A stretch of DNA of 64,000 nt from Acinetobacter tianfuensis (GCF_003611465.1 NZ_RAXV01000010.1:1-64000); one strand, 5' to 3'; positions 43,069 to 53,213 are shown, counted from the stretch's first letter. A program made the numbers and translations. Notes: generated from the letters alone by a model not told the origin.

Positions 43069-44559
43069 CTAAGAGACTAAACGCGGTTTCGGCGCCGATG
43101 CAGATACACCTTTGCCAAACTTCAGGACACCATCTTCAAAACTGGCATTTTTCAGCGACTTACGGTCTGCCAAGTAATTATTGGTTACACGCCAAGGACC
43201 GCTTTTACCTTGCTTAGGCATGACATCAGCAGCGCGGGCAATATAGCCAGAAGACAGGCTGCCCATCACGGTATCTTGCTCAAGCTGCGAAGCATCGCCC
43301 TTCGGAATAACTTCTGTAAAGCCTTTTGAGTCCATAAAATTCAGCAGACGGCAAATATATTCAGATGCAATATCCACTTTCAATGTCCAAGACGCATTGA
43401 TATAGCCAATAATCATGGCCATATTTGGCACATCGCTGACCATAATACCTTGATACAGCATATGCTCTGAAGTATTCAGCGCCTTACCGTCAATCGTTGC
43501 TTTAATGCCGCCGAGAATCTGAATATTTAAACCAGTCGCTGAAACCACAATATCGGCATCTAAATGTTTACCAGATTTTAACTGAACACCAGCCGCAGTG
43601 AATTTTTCAATCTGATCTGTTTCAACACTGGCACGGCCTTCACGTAAAATCTTAAATAGGTCACCATCAGGCACAACACATAAACGCTGATCCCAAGGAT
43701 TATATTTAGGCGTAAAGTGTTTCATGTCTACTTTGCCTTTCAGCTGCATTTTTATCGAAGTCAAAAGAAACTTACGCAGCAGCTCAGGCTGCTTCTGCGC
43801 AACAGCATAGACCGCACGCTGAACGCCAATATTACGCGCACGTGTCAGCTTATACGCTACATCTTCAGGCAGCACTTTACGCATCTTGTCATAAATCATA
43901 TCCACTGACGGGATCGAAGCAATATATGTCGGTGAACGCTGCAGCATAGTCACATGCCCTGCACCGCCTTTAGCCAGCGCAGGCACTAAGGTAATTGCTG
44001 TCGCGCCGCTGCCAATAATAACGACTTTCTTGCCTTGATAATCTAAGTTTTCCGGCCAGTGCTGCGGATGAATAAATTGGCCTTTAAACTCGCTTTGATT
44101 TGGAAAATCTGGCTGGAAGCCTTGATCGTAGTTGTAATAGCCTGTACAGCCTAATACAAAATTTGCGACCCAAGCTTCTTTTTTCTTTGCTGCATTTTCA
44201 ACCACAACAGTCCACTTCTGAGATGCAGAATCATAATTCGCACTCAGAACACGGTGCTGAAAATGAATTTTTGATTTCAAATTATATTCTTCAACCACCT
44301 CACCCAAATAACCTTTAATGGATGCGCCATCAGCAAGCACACTTGCCTTCCGCCAGGGTTTAAAATTGAAACCGAATGTAGACATATCTGAATCTGAACG
44401 AATACCTGGGTATTTAAAAAAATCCCACGTACCGCCAAAGCTCTCACGGCGTTCAATAATTTCAAATGAACGGTGCGGACATGATTTCGATAAATGCGCA
44501 GCAATGCCTAGTCCAGAAATGCCTGCACCGACAATAAGAATATCAACTTGTTTTTCCAT
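43069..44559 (-). CDS. almA: AlmA-type flavin monooxygenase for long-chain alkanes
   Basis: A class B flavoprotein monooxygenase. The FAD loop is GAGISGLGIAAHL. The Baeyer-Villiger fingerprint FxGxxxHxxxWP is present as FKGQFIHPQHWP, and the NADPH loop is GSGATAITLVPAL. Across its length the sequence closely resembles AlmA, which Acinetobacter uses to oxidise alkanes longer than about C30. At 496 residues it is full length. It is monocistronic, with palindromic operator candidates 83 and 125 bases upstream and a TTGACA/TGTCAA inverted repeat near 44609-44628. Confidence 0.93.
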   Translation of the reverse strand: MEKQVDILIVGAGISGLGIAAHLSKSCPHRSFEIIERRESFGGTWDFFKYPGIRSDSDMSTFGFNFKPWRKASVLADGASIKGYLGEVVEEYNLKSKIHFQHRVLSANYDSASQKWTVVVENAAKKKEAWVANFVLGCTGYYNYDQGFQPDFPNQSEFKGQFIHPQHWPENLDYQGKKVVIIGSGATAITLVPALAKGGAGHVTMLQRSPTYIASIPSVDMIYDKMRKVLPEDVAYKLTRARNIGVQRAVYAVAQKQPELLRKFLLTSIKMQLKGKVDMKHFTPKYNPWDQRLCVVPDGDLFKILREGRASVETDQIEKFTAAGVQLKSGKHLDADIVVSATGLNIQILGGIKATIDGKALNTSEHMLYQGIMVSDVPNMAMIIGYINASWTLKVDIASEYICRLLNFMDSKGFTEVIPKGDASQLEQDTVMGSLSSGYIARAADVMPKQGKSGPWRVTNNYLADRKSLKNASFEDGVLKFGKGVSASAPKPRLVS

Positions 44560-44608
44560 GTTCTTCTTTTAACCTATCTCAGCTTTATATTTTTATTAAA
44601 ACACAAAT

Positions 44609-44628
44609 TTGACAATACACAATGTCAA
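44609..44628. promoter_or_regulatory. TTGACA/TGTCAA inverted repeat near the almA promoter
   Basis: Six-base arms TTGACA and TGTCAA with an eight-base spacer, 50-70 bases before the almA ATG. The left arm on the minus strand could double as a -35 element. Confidence 0.45.
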
Positions 44629-44635
44629 GTTGAAT

Positions 44636-44650
44636 AATTTCAGACAAATT
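44636..44650. promoter_or_regulatory. Degenerate palindromic operator candidate, near site before almA
   Basis: AATTTCAGACAAATT, a weaker version of the TTGTCAGACAA element, centred 83 bases before the almA ATG and 42 bases from the perfect site. Confidence 0.45.
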
Positions 44651-44675
44651 ACGTATCATTTAAGGACAAACGATT

Positions 44676-44692
44676 AAATTGTCAGACAATTT
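44676..44692. promoter_or_regulatory. Palindromic operator candidate, far site before almA
   Basis: AAATTGTC-A-GACAATTT, a perfect 17-base palindrome centred about 125 bases before the almA ATG and between the almA promoter region and the rplQ terminator. Confidence 0.6.
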
Positions 44693-44713
44693 TTTTATAC
44701 AGGCATAAAAAAA

Positions 44714-44738
44714 CCGGCTGAGTCAGCCGGCTTTTTGA
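44714..44738 (-). terminator. Terminator of the ribosomal protein block after rplQ
   Basis: Arms CCGGCTG and CAGCCGG around a three-base loop, with a T run on the minus strand (and TTTTT on the plus). Confidence 0.92.
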
Positions 44739-44764
44739 ACAACAATTGTCGTTCTCGTTCGAAA

Positions 44765-45130
44765 TTATTTAACTTCGCGATCTACTAGCTCAACGTAAGC
44801 CATCGGCGCAGCATCACCTGCACGGAAGCCCGCTTTAAGAACACGTAGATAACCGCCGTTACGTTCTTTGTAACGAGGGCCAAGAACGGTAAATAATTTA
44901 CCAACAGTTGCTGCTGAACGAGTACGAGCAAACGCTAAACGGCGGTTTGCAACAGTATCGTTTTTAGCTAAAGTGATTAAAGGCTCAGCAACGCGGCGAA
45001 GTTCTTTCGCTTTAGGCAAAGTTGTTTTAATTAACTCATGCTCTACTAAAGCATTTGTTAAGTTTTGAAACAACGCCTTACGGTGGCTGCTTGTACGGCC
45101 TAATTTCACACCACTATTACGATGACGCAT
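44765..45130 (-). CDS. rplQ: 50S ribosomal protein L17
   Basis: Last gene of the alpha operon; L17 binds 23S rRNA near the exit-tunnel side of the 50S subunit. The 121-residue sequence opens with [24 protein letters not shown], the family signature, and carries the [18 protein letters not shown] block. It starts 18 bases after rpoA and is followed by the block's terminator. Confidence 0.98.
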   Translation of the reverse strand: MRHRNSGVKLGRTSSHRKALFQNLTNALVEHELIKTTLPKAKELRRVAEPLITLAKNDTVANRRLAFARTRSAATVGKLFTVLGPRYKERNGGYLRVLKAGFRAGDAAPMAYVELVDREVK

Positions 45131-45148
45131 GGTGATAGTCCTACTTAA

Positions 45149-46156
45149 TTAACGGCTGCGATAGGCAAAGCGGTCGTCCATGCGTAAACTAGCTGGTGGC
45201 CAGTTTTCTAAACGCATGCCAAGCTGCAAGCCTTTCGAAGCTAGAACATCTTTAATCTCAGTCAACGATTTTTTACCTAAGTTAGGAGTTTTTAACAACT
45301 CAACTTCAGTACGCTGAACAAGATCGCCAATGTAGTAAATATTTTCTGCTTTCAAACAGTTAGCAGAACGAACAGTAAGCTCTAGATCATCTACTGGACG
45401 AAGCAAGATTGGATCAACTTCTTCACGAGGCTCTTGAGCAACTGGCGCTTGATCTTTCTGAAGATCAACAAAGATCGCAATTTGCTGCTGCAAAATTGTC
45501 GCTGCTTTGCGGATTGCTTCTTCTGGATCAACCGTACCATTTGTTTCAAGATCAATGATCAGTTTATCAAGGTCAGTACGCTGTTCTACACGAGCATTTT
45601 CAACTGTGTAAGATACGCGTTTGATCGGGCTGTAAGAAGCATCTAACTGTAAACGACCCACTGGGCGAGTTTCGCCTTCTGGGAAGCGTGAGTCAGAAGT
45701 CTCGTAGCCGCGGCCTTGAGCAACTTTCAGGCGCATCTTAAGATTGCCTGTAGCACTTAGGGTGCCGATCAAGTGTTCAGGGTTAACCACTTCAACATTG
45801 TGAGGTAAACGAAGGTCAGCCGCAGTTACGTCGCCTGGACCTTGTTTCTCTAATGTCAAATAAGCTTCATTTTGATCGAACAGCTTAATAGACAATCCTT
45901 TTAGGTTCAGCAAGAGCTCGACGATGTCCTGCTGCAAGCCTTCCAAAGTACTGTACTCGTGTTCGACACCTTCAATTTCAACTTCAACCACAGCAGCGCC
46001 AGGCAAAGAAGAAAGAAGGATGCGACGTAAAGCATTACCAAGAGTGTGGCCAAAACCACGCTCTAAAGGTTCTAGAATAACTTTTGCCGAGGTCCCGCTT
46101 GCCGCTTCGACCTTAATCGCTTGCGGAGTTAGAAACTCATTTGCAGTACGCGTCAT
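45149..46156 (-). CDS. rpoA: RNA polymerase alpha subunit
   Basis: Assembles core RNA polymerase and contacts UP elements and activators. The N-terminal domain ([22 protein letters not shown]) dimerises, and the C-terminal domain ([33 protein letters not shown]) binds DNA. A GTG at 46165 is in frame, but a GAGG site seven bases before the ATG at 46156, and the known MTRTANEFL start, give 335 residues. It lies between rpsD and rplQ. Confidence 0.98.
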   Translation of the reverse strand: MTRTANEFLTPQAIKVEAASGTSAKVILEPLERGFGHTLGNALRRILLSSLPGAAVVEVEIEGVEHEYSTLEGLQQDIVELLLNLKGLSIKLFDQNEAYLTLEKQGPGDVTAADLRLPHNVEVVNPEHLIGTLSATGNLKMRLKVAQGRGYETSDSRFPEGETRPVGRLQLDASYSPIKRVSYTVENARVEQRTDLDKLIIDLETNGTVDPEEAIRKAATILQQQIAIFVDLQKDQAPVAQEPREEVDPILLRPVDDLELTVRSANCLKAENIYYIGDLVQRTEVELLKTPNLGKKSLTEIKDVLASKGLQLGMRLENWPPASLRMDDRFAYRSR

Positions 46157-46173
46157 TATTGCCACCTCAAGGA

Positions 46174-46800
46174 TTATTTAGAATACAATTCTACAATCAA
46201 GCTTTCGTTGATTTCAGCAGGTAAATCAGAACGATCTGGTGCAGCTTTAAATGTACCTTCCAATTTAGAATGGTCAATTTCCATCCAAGAAGGAAGACCA
46301 CGTTGAGCAGCTAATTCAATTGCATTTTTGATACGCAATTGCTGTTTAGCGCCTTCGTGAACTGCAATCACGTCACCAGCTTTAACTTGGATAGACGCGA
46401 TGTTCACGCGGCGGCCATTTAAAGTGATAGAACGGTGAGATACAAGCTGACGAGCTTCTGCACGTGTAGAACCAAAACCCATGCGATAAACAACGTTATC
46501 TAGACGGCTTTCAAGCAATTTCAACAAGTTTTCACCTGTTGCGCCTTTAACACGAGCAGCTTCTTTGTAGTAGTTACTAAATTGACGCTCTAAAACACCG
46601 TACATACGACGTACTTTTTGTTTTTCACGTAATTGTAGTGAGTACTCAGATTGTTTGCCGCCACGAGCGCCGCCATGTTGGCCAGGAGCTTTAGCAGCTT
46701 TTTTTGTTTTGACGTCAAATGGTTTAACGCCAGATTTTAATTGCAGGTCTGTCCCTTCGCGGCGAGAGAGTTTGCATTTTGGACCAATATAACGAGCCAT
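46174..46800 (-). CDS. rpsD: 30S ribosomal protein S4
   Basis: A 16S rRNA assembly protein that also represses alpha-operon translation in E. coli. It has 208 residues, the N-terminal [19 protein letters not shown] and the S4 RNA-binding domain ([37 protein letters not shown]). The four-cysteine zinc site of some S4 proteins is absent. It follows rpsK by 12 bases. The candidate autoregulatory leader lies in front of rpsM. Confidence 0.98.
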   Translation of the reverse strand: MARYIGPKCKLSRREGTDLQLKSGVKPFDVKTKKAAKAPGQHGGARGGKQSEYSLQLREKQKVRRMYGVLERQFSNYYKEAARVKGATGENLLKLLESRLDNVVYRMGFGSTRAEARQLVSHRSITLNGRRVNIASIQVKAGDVIAVHEGAKQQLRIKNAIELAAQRGLPSWMEIDHSKLEGTFKAAPDRSDLPAEINESLIVELYSK

Positions 46801-46812
46801 GAATGTTTCTCC

Positions 46813-47199
46813 TTACACGCGACGTTTTTTAGGTGGACGGCAACCGTTGTGCGGGATTGGCGTCACATCGGTAATGCTGTTAATTTTATAACCCACTGCA
46901 CCTAAAGCACGAACCGCAGATTCACGACCTGGACCAGGACCTTTTACAAGGACGTCCAAGTTTTTCAAACCGTAATCTAAAGCAGCTTTACCAGCAACTT
47001 CAGCAGCTACCTGAGCAGCAAACGGTGTTGATTTACGTGATCCACGGAAGCCTTGTCCACCAGAGGTAGCCCAAGCCAGTGCATTACCTTGACGATCGGT
47101 AATAGTCACAATGGTGTTATTAAAAGAAGCGTGAATGTGTGCAACACCTTCAGAGACGGTACGAGTGACCTTCTTGCGTGTGCGAGTATCTTTAGCCAT
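46813..47199 (-). CDS. rpsK: 30S ribosomal protein S11
   Basis: Part of the 30S platform near the mRNA exit, contacting S18 and S7. The 128-residue protein has the conserved [22 protein letters not shown], the [14 protein letters not shown] and the C-terminal [18 protein letters not shown]. It is 19 bases after rpsM. Confidence 0.98.
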
Positions 47200-47218
47200 C
47201 TTTTAGCTTCCAGAAATC

Positions 47219-47575
47219 TTATTTCTTAATAGGTTTGCGCGGACCTTTACGGGTACGTGCGTTAGTTTTGGTGCGTTGACCGCGGACAGGCAAGCTGCGA
47301 CGATGACGAAGACCGCGGTAGCAGCCTAAATCCATTAAACGTTTAATGTTCATGGAAATTTCGCGACGTAAGTCACCTTCGGTCGGAACCTTAGCAACTT
47401 CTGCACGAATCGCATCAAGCTGAGCGTCATCTAATTCACGGATCTTAGTTGTAGTAGCGATACCTACAGCAGCTAAGATATTCTTAGCAGTGTGGCGGCC
47501 TACACCGAAGATGTACGTTAGAGAGATAACAGCATGCTTGTTATCCGGAATGTTTACACCGGCAATACGAGCCAT
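47219..47575 (-). CDS. rpsM: 30S ribosomal protein S13
   Basis: Sits in the head of the 30S subunit and bridges to the 50S. The 118-residue protein has [23 protein letters not shown] and the basic C-terminus [15 protein letters not shown]. It is the first gene of the alpha operon. The 107-base gap before it holds a promoter-like sequence and a GC-rich hairpin. Confidence 0.98.
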   Translation of the reverse strand: MARIAGVNIPDNKHAVISLTYIFGVGRHTAKNILAAVGIATTTKIRELDDAQLDAIRAEVAKVPTEGDLRREISMNIKRLMDLGCYRGLRHRRSLPVRGQRTKTNARTRKGPRKPIKK

Positions 47576-47610
47576 TCAATTTTCTCCAAAAAGGCAGTTA
47601 AGACAATCAA

Positions 47611-47637
47611 CCGCCCCACAAAAATCTTGAGGGGCGG
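47611..47637 (-). promoter_or_regulatory. GC-rich hairpin upstream of rpsM (alpha-operon leader)
   Basis: Seven-base arms CCGCCCC and GGGGCGG around a 13-base loop between rpmJ and rpsM. No T run follows. In E. coli the leader before rpsM is the S4 binding site, so this may be its counterpart; the fold cannot be confirmed here. Confidence 0.55.
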
Positions 47638-47667
47638 ATAATAACCTAATTAGCCTACTGAAATCAA
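47638..47667 (-). promoter_or_regulatory. Alpha-operon promoter candidate
   Basis: On the minus strand -35 TTGATT and -10 TATTAT with an 18-base spacer, about 63 bases before the rpsM ATG. The -10 directly abuts the hairpin arm. Confidence 0.6.
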
Positions 47668-47682
47668 CAGGTCTTGATCAGA

Positions 47683-47799
47683 TTAACCTTGACGCTGCTT
47701 ATGACGAGGTTCTGCGCTGCAAATTACGCGAATAACCCCATTACGACGGATAACTTTACAGCTACCACAAATTTTCTTTACAGAAGCTTGTACTTTCAT
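47683..47799 (-). CDS. rpmJ: 50S ribosomal protein L36
   Basis: A 38-residue protein starting [19 protein letters not shown]. The zinc ligands Cys11, Cys14, Cys27 and His33 are all present, so this is the zinc-binding C+ form. It is short and easily missed by gene callers. It starts 20 bases after secY and ends before the alpha leader. Confidence 0.97.
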
Positions 47800-47819
47800 G
47801 ATGAAACCTCTAAGTGCGC

Positions 47820-49178
47820 TTATCCCTTAGGATGAGCGGTCGTTTTTCTCATTAACGATTGATCGTCATATTGATGCGAAGTCAGATGAGCTTGAAGCTG
47901 AGCCATAAAGTCCATCACAACAACCACTACAATCAGTAAAGATGTACCGCCCAAGCTGAATGGAATGCCAAACGAGCTTTGCAGAATCATCGGCATTAAA
48001 CAGATGACTGTGATATAAATCGCGCCGATAAACGTCAAACGATTGAGAATATGATCTAAGTAACGAGCAGTTTGCTCACCTGGTCGAATACCCGGTACAT
48101 ATGCTCCGCTGCGCTTAAGATTCTCTGAAACTTCTTTCGGGCTAAATACTAGCGCAGTATAGAAATAACAGAAGAAGATAATTAACGCGCCGAAGAGTAC
48201 CAAATACATTGGCTGTCCAGGCGACAACACGAGTGCCAAGTCTTGCAGACCGCGCTTAATAAAACCTGCTTCAGGATCTGCACTGCCAACCCACTGACCT
48301 AAGCTCGCTGGGAACAAAAGCAATGAACTTGCAAAAATTGCAGGGATGACACCCGCCATATTAATTTTCAATGGCAAATGTGTTTGCTGAGCAGTAAATA
48401 CACGACGACCTTGCTGCTTTTGGGCATAGTTTACTGGAATGCGACGCTGCGCTTTCTCAATAAAAACAATTGCTGCAAGTACTGCAATAGACAGAACAGC
48501 CAAAACTGCCAGACCAATCAAGCTTGATTGACCATTGTCAATTGAAGTAAATGATTGCAGAACTAAGTTCGGCAAACCTGCAACAATACCGGCGAAGATG
48601 ATCATGGATATACCATTTCCTACTCCGCGCTCGGTAATTTGCTCACCCAGCCACATTAAGAACATTGTGCCGGCAACCAAAGAAGTTACGGCCGGTACAT
48701 AAAATGCCATACCTGTAGACAAAGTAATATTTTGACTAATCAGGCCTGCACACATACCGATTGCTTGCACAAGTGCAAGAAACAATGTGCCTTGACGCGT
48801 GTACTGATTTATTTTCCGCTTGCCTTGCTCGCCTTCTTTTTTCAAAGCTTCGAGCGAAGGCACCACTGTTGACATCAGCTGCACGATAATGGATGCAGAG
48901 ATATACGGCATGATGCCTAAAGCAAGAATGGACATACGCTCTAATGCGCCGCCCGAAAACATATTAAACAAACCAAGGATCGTGCCTTGGTTTGCATTAA
49001 AGAGATTTTCAAGCGCAGCATTATTAATGCCCGGTACCGGAATATGCGCCCCTAGCCGAAAAACCAGCAACGCCCCGATGAGGAACATCATTCGGCGGAT
49101 AATTTCACGGTATTTCACGTGAAAAGGCTGACCTTTCATCATGTTGACATGACCTGACGAGCTAGGAGACATAGACAC
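47820..49178 (-). CDS. secY: SecY protein translocase subunit
   Basis: The central channel of the SecYEG translocon in the inner membrane. Ten membrane segments are visible, including the lateral-gate helix [34 protein letters not shown] and the ribosome-binding loop [22 protein letters not shown] at 49178 lies nine bases after a GAGGAG site, while the ATG at 49172 is 15 bases from it, so GTG is preferred (452 residues). It is 6 bases after rplO. Confidence 0.97.
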
Positions 49179-49184
49179 TGGGGA

Positions 49185-49625
49185 TTACTCCTCGACTTTG
49201 CCGCCAGCAGCTTCAACAGCAGCTTTAGCGCCTTTAGTCAATGCAACACCTTGAACAGTGAAAGCACGAGTAATTTCACCAGAAAGTACGATACGTGCAC
49301 GAATCATATCTTTACGTACAACGTTAGCAGCTTTTAAAGTTTCTAGAGACACGATGTCGCCTTCAACTTTAGAAAGTTCTGATAAACGTACTTCAGCAGT
49401 TTTTAAAGCCAATTGGCTAGTGAAACCGAATTTAGGCAAACGACGGTATAACGCTGTTTGACCGCCTTCGAAGCCTGGACGTGTACCACCGCTCTTACGT
49501 GAGTTTTGACCTTTGACACCGCGGCCGCCAGTCTTACCAACGCCAGAACCGATACCACGGCCTAGACGAAGGTTGTCACGTTTAGCACCTTCTGCAGGTG
49601 CAATAGTATTTAAACGCAGAGTCAT
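49185..49625 (-). CDS. rplO: 50S ribosomal protein L15
   Basis: A 23S rRNA-binding protein with a long, glycine/arginine-rich N-terminal extension ([23 protein letters not shown]) that penetrates the subunit core. Its 146 residues end in a globular domain with [12 protein letters not shown]. It starts 3 bases after rpmD and ends 6 bases before secY. Confidence 0.98.
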   Translation of the reverse strand: MTLRLNTIAPAEGAKRDNLRLGRGIGSGVGKTGGRGVKGQNSRKSGGTRPGFEGGQTALYRRLPKFGFTSQLALKTAEVRLSELSKVEGDIVSLETLKAANVVRKDMIRARIVLSGEITRAFTVQGVALTKGAKAAVEAAGGKVEE

Positions 49626-49628
49626 GGC

Positions 49629-49805
49629 TTATTCCTCTACACTAACCATATAGTAAACTTGGTTGATCATACCGCGGTTAGAAGGCGTATCTTGCACTTC
49701 TACAGTATGACCAATACGACGCAGACGTAAACCTTTAAGGCTAAGCTTGTGATTTTTCAAGCGGTGCGATGCAGATTTAGTCTGGGTAACTTTAATCGTT
49801 TTCAT
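49629..49805 (-). CDS. rpmD: 50S ribosomal protein L30
   Basis: A 58-residue protein beginning [20 protein letters not shown] and ending [14 protein letters not shown], the complete L30 fold. It contacts 23S rRNA in the central region. It is small and easily overlooked by a length cutoff. It is 6 bases after rpsE and 3 bases before rplO. Confidence 0.97.
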   Translation of the reverse strand: MKTIKVTQTKSASHRLKNHKLSLKGLRLRRIGHTVEVQDTPSNRGMINQVYYMVSVEE

Positions 49806-49811
49806 GATTGA

Positions 49812-50309
49812 TTACCCTTGAATTTGTTCTACAGTCAAACCACGTTTCGCAGCGACTTTCTCAGGAGAAGTCATATCACGCAAACCGTTGAAAGTTGCGT
49901 TTACTACGTTAGCAGCATTTGTAGAGCCATAACACTTAGTTAATACGTTACGTACGCCAACAGCTTCTAGAACTGCACGCATAGCGCCGCCAGCAATTAC
50001 ACCAGTACCTTCAGAAGCAGGCTGCATGTAAACGCGGCTTGCACCGTGACGAGCGTTAATAGGGTGCTGAACAGTACCGTTAACAAGGTCAACAGTAATC
50101 ATGTTGCGGCGTGCAGCTTCAAGCGCTTTAGAAATAGCAGCTGGAACTTCACGAGCTTTACCGCGACCAAAACCTACGCGACCATTACCGTCACCCACAA
50201 CAGTTAATGCTGTGAAAGAGAAGATACGACCACCTTTAACAACTTTGGCAACACGGTCAACGGCTACCAACTTCTCTACAAGACCTTCGTTTTGTTCAAC
50301 TTTAGCCAT
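49812..50309 (-). CDS. rpsE: 30S ribosomal protein S5
   Basis: Contributes to translational accuracy at the S4-S5 interface and the mRNA entry tunnel. The double-stranded RNA-binding domain ([24 protein letters not shown]) and the C-terminal domain (AIPAGG-like [27 protein letters not shown]) are present. Its 165 residues are full length. It is 2 bases after rplR. Confidence 0.98.
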   Translation of the reverse strand: MAKVEQNEGLVEKLVAVDRVAKVVKGGRIFSFTALTVVGDGNGRVGFGRGKAREVPAAISKALEAARRNMITVDLVNGTVQHPINARHGASRVYMQPASEGTGVIAGGAMRAVLEAVGVRNVLTKCYGSTNAANVVNATFNGLRDMTSPEKVAAKRGLTVEQIQG

Positions 50310-50311
50310 GA

Positions 50312-50662
50312 TTAGAACTCCAAACCGTTTTCACGAGCAGCATCAGCCAAGGCTTTGATACGACCATGATATTTGAAACCAGAACGGTCAAATGCAACTT
50401 TAGTAACACCAGCTGCTTTAGCGCGTTCTGCGATTAAAGCACCTACTTTCTGAGCTGCTTCAACGTTACCAGTTGTACCAGCACGTAAAGTAGCGTCTAA
50501 AGTAGAAGCTTGCGCTAATACTTTGCCACCATCTGCTGAAATAACTTGAGCATAGATGTGACGCGGTGTGCGGTTTACACACAAACGAGTCGCACCCAAT
50601 GCACGAATGTGCAAGCGTGTGCTTTTCGCACGACGCAAACGGGATTGTTTCTTTTCGTTCAT
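50312..50662 (-). CDS. rplR: 50S ribosomal protein L18
   Basis: Binds 5S rRNA together with L5 in the central protuberance. The 116-residue protein has the N-terminal basic block [21 protein letters not shown] and the C-terminal [24 protein letters not shown]. It is 14 bases after rplF and 2 bases before rpsE. Confidence 0.98.
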   Translation of the reverse strand: MNEKKQSRLRRAKSTRLHIRALGATRLCVNRTPRHIYAQVISADGGKVLAQASTLDATLRAGTTGNVEAAQKVGALIAERAKAAGVTKVAFDRSGFKYHGRIKALADAARENGLEF

Positions 50663-50676
50663 AAGAACCTCGCGCC

Positions 50677-51210
50677 TTATTTCTTCTTAGCTTCTTTACG
50701 AAGTACAACTTCGTCAGAATAACGAACACCTTTACCTTTATAAGGCTCTGGCGGACGGTAACCGCGGATTTCCGCAGCAACTTGACCTAATTTAGCTTTG
50801 TCAGCTGACTTAAGTACGATTTCAGTTGCAATTGGAGTTTCAGCAGTTACACCTTCAGGAAGGTTGTAGTCGATCGGGTGAGAGAAACCAAGGTTAAGGT
50901 TAATAACATTACCTTTAACCGCAGCTTTATAACCAACACCGATAAGCTGTAACTTACGTTCGAAACCTTCGCTAACACCTTTTACAAGGTTGTTCAGCAC
51001 AGCGCGAGCAGTACCAGCTTGCATCCAAGCGTCTTTCGACTCAGCTTTTGGAGCAACAGCTAGAGAACCGTCTTCCTGTTTAAGCTCGACCAGCGCATGC
51101 AGGTTGAAAGACAATGTACCTTTAGTGCCTTTCACTTCGACCTGCCGGCCGTTCTGAGTAACTGTTACACCGTTAGGTACAGTTACTGGGGCTTTAGCCA
51201 CACGAGACAT
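50677..51210 (-). CDS. rplF: 50S ribosomal protein L6
   Basis: Sits at the base of the L7/L12 stalk near the sarcin-ricin loop. The 177-residue protein has two L6 repeats and the C-terminal signature [19 protein letters not shown]. It follows rpsH by 13 bases. Confidence 0.98.
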   Translation of the reverse strand: MSRVAKAPVTVPNGVTVTQNGRQVEVKGTKGTLSFNLHALVELKQEDGSLAVAPKAESKDAWMQAGTARAVLNNLVKGVSEGFERKLQLIGVGYKAAVKGNVINLNLGFSHPIDYNLPEGVTAETPIATEIVLKSADKAKLGQVAAEIRGYRPPEPYKGKGVRYSDEVVLRKEAKKK

Positions 51211-51223
51211 GAGGAATCACCTA

Positions 51224-51619
51224 TTAAGAAACAAAAGCAATAACTTCACCACCAACGCCTGCAGCACGTGCAGCGCGATCAGTCATGATGCCTTTGCTTG
51301 TAGAAACAATTGCAATACCTAAACCTTGCTTAACGCTCGGAAGTGCATCTTTACCGCGATACTGACGTAGACCTGGACGGCTTACGCGTTTCACAGTTTC
51401 GATAACTGGTTTGCCTTCGAAATATTTTAAAGTAATCGTTAAAGTCGCTTTGCCTTCATTGTCAGCAACAGCTACATCAGCGATATAACCCTCTTGTTGA
51501 AGAACGTTTGCAATAGCAACTTTCAACTTAGAGTTAGGCATAGAAACAGTTTGTTTCTTAGCCATTTGCGCGTTACGAACACGTGTTAGCATGTCGGCAA
51601 CGGTATCTTGCATACTCAT
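51224..51619 (-). CDS. rpsH: 30S ribosomal protein S8
   Basis: A primary 16S rRNA binder that in E. coli also represses spc-operon translation through a site near rplE. The 131-residue protein starts [17 protein letters not shown] and ends with the [26 protein letters not shown] block. It is 12 bases after rpsN. Confidence 0.98.
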   Translation of the reverse strand: MSMQDTVADMLTRVRNAQMAKKQTVSMPNSKLKVAIANVLQQEGYIADVAVADNEGKATLTITLKYFEGKPVIETVKRVSRPGLRQYRGKDALPSVKQGLGIAIVSTSKGIMTDRAARAAGVGGEVIAFVS

Positions 51620-51631
51620 TTATAGTGCTCC

Positions 51632-51937
51632 TTACCAGCTTGCCTTAACAACGCCCGGCACATCGCCTTGCATTACTGTATCACGTAATTTGTTACGGCT
51701 TAGACCGAACTTACGGAAGTAACCATGAGGACGACCAGTTAAACCGCAACGGTTACGTAGACGTACTGGAGACGCATTACGTGGTAATGCTTGGAATTTC
51801 ATCATCGCTTCGAAACGCTCTTCGTCGCTAGCATTTACGTTTGCAATAATTGCTTTTAATTCAGCACGTTTTGCAGCGTATTTAGCAACAGTAGCTTCGC
51901 GTTTCAATTCGCGATTAATCATACTTTTCTTAGCCAT
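51632..51937 (-). CDS. rpsN: 30S ribosomal protein S14 (zinc-independent form)
   Basis: Helps build the 30S head. The 101-residue length and lack of the CxxC pairs mark the C- (non-zinc) form. The signature [31 protein letters not shown] is present. It is 9 bases after rplE. Confidence 0.98.
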   Translation of the reverse strand: MAKKSMINRELKREATVAKYAAKRAELKAIIANVNASDEERFEAMMKFQALPRNASPVRLRNRCGLTGRPHGYFRKFGLSRNKLRDTVMQGDVPGVVKASW

Positions 51938-51946
51938 ATCGACCTC

Positions 51947-52483
51947 TTATTTGAACGGGAAGCCGAATGCACGCATAAGCGCACGGCCTTCGTCATCAGT
52001 GCGGGCAGTCGTAGTAATGGTAATATCCATACCACGAATACGGTCAATCTTATCAAAATCGATTTCAGGGAACATGATTTGTTCCTTAAGACCCATTGAG
52101 TAGTTGCCGCGGCCGTCAAATGATTTCGCAGAGAAACCACGGAAGTCACGGATACGAGGGATCGCAATCGAGATCAGACGGTCTAAGAATTCGTACATGC
52201 GTTCGCCGCGTAAAGTAACTTTACAGCCGATTGGCCAACCATCACGGATTTTGAAACCAGCGATAGATTTACGAGCTAACGTAAGAACTGGTTTTTGACC
52301 AGCAATCGCTTGCATATCAGCAAGAGCACCATCAAGGAGTTTTTTGTCAGCAGCAGCTGCGCCAACACCCATGTTGATCGTGATTTTAGTAATGCGAGGA
52401 ATATCCATCACATTTTTAACGGCTAAAGTCTCTTGTAACTGAGCTTTAAGTTCGTCGTTGTAACGCGTTTTAAGTCTGGCCAT
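51947..52483 (-). CDS. rplE: 50S ribosomal protein L5
   Basis: Binds 5S rRNA and contacts the P-site tRNA. The 178-residue protein has [54 protein letters not shown] and the C-terminal [12 protein letters not shown]. It is 15 bases after rplX. Confidence 0.98.
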   Translation of the reverse strand: MARLKTRYNDELKAQLQETLAVKNVMDIPRITKITINMGVGAAAADKKLLDGALADMQAIAGQKPVLTLARKSIAGFKIRDGWPIGCKVTLRGERMYEFLDRLISIAIPRIRDFRGFSAKSFDGRGNYSMGLKEQIMFPEIDFDKIDRIRGMDITITTTARTDDEGRALMRAFGFPFK

Positions 52484-52498
52484 TGCCTTCTCAACCTA

Positions 52499-52816
52499 TT
52501 ACTTCGCTACCGCCACTGATTCACCATTTGATTTGAATACGCGAGTTTTCACGCCGTCAATCACTTGGTAACCAACACGGTCAGCCTTTTGGGTTGTAGC
52601 ATTAAAAATTGCCACGTTAGAGATGTGAAGCGAAGCTTCCTGTGTAACTACAGCGCCTTCAGCACCAGTTGCACGGTTCGGCTTTTGATGCTTCTTAACC
52701 AAGTTAAGGCCTTCAACCATAACACGGTCATTAGAAACAGACAGGATTGTGCCCTGTTTGCCTTTTTCTTTACCTGCGATCACAATTACTTGGTCGCCTT
52801 TTTGAATCTTAGCCAT
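52499..52816 (-). CDS. rplX: 50S ribosomal protein L24
   Basis: One of two assembly initiators of the 50S subunit. The KOW motif KIQKGDQVIVIAGKEKGKQGTIL is at the N-terminus. It has 105 residues and follows rplN by 9 bases. Confidence 0.98.
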   Translation of the reverse strand: MAKIQKGDQVIVIAGKEKGKQGTILSVSNDRVMVEGLNLVKKHQKPNRATGAEGAVVTQEASLHISNVAIFNATTQKADRVGYQVIDGVKTRVFKSNGESVAVAK

Positions 52817-52825
52817 GATTGCCTC

Positions 52826-53194
52826 TTATAGAACTTCAGGAGCCAGTGAAATAATTTTCATGAACTGTTCAGTACGAAGTTCACGAGTCACTGGTCCAAA
52901 GATACGAGTTGCAATCGGTGCCTTGTTGTTGTTCAAAATAACAGCTGCATTGTCATCAAAACGGATAACAGAGCCATCTGGACGGCGGATGCCGAATTTT
53001 GTACGTACAACAACAGCATTCATCACGTCACCTTTTTTAACACGTGCGCGAGGAATAGCTTCTTTTACAGTAACTTTAATAATGTCGCCAACAGAAGCAT
53101 AACGACGATGTGAGCCACCTAGTACTTTAATACATTGTACGCGGCGTGCACCACTGTTGTCTGCTACGTCGAGCATAGTTTCGGTCTGAATCAT
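52826..53194 (-). CDS. rplN: 50S ribosomal protein L14
   Basis: Contacts the 30S subunit at a bridge and the L19/L3 region. The 122-residue protein starts [27 protein letters not shown], the family signature. It is the first gene of the classical spc operon. A 91-base gap precedes it and contains a long hairpin, the only wide gap within this part of the block. Confidence 0.98.
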
Positions 53195-53213
53195 AGCCCT
53201 ACTCCAAAACCGA

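Noticed and set aside
48820..49122. Plus-strand frame opposite secY
   Set aside because: It is antisense to conserved SecY membrane helices and has no initiation signal.
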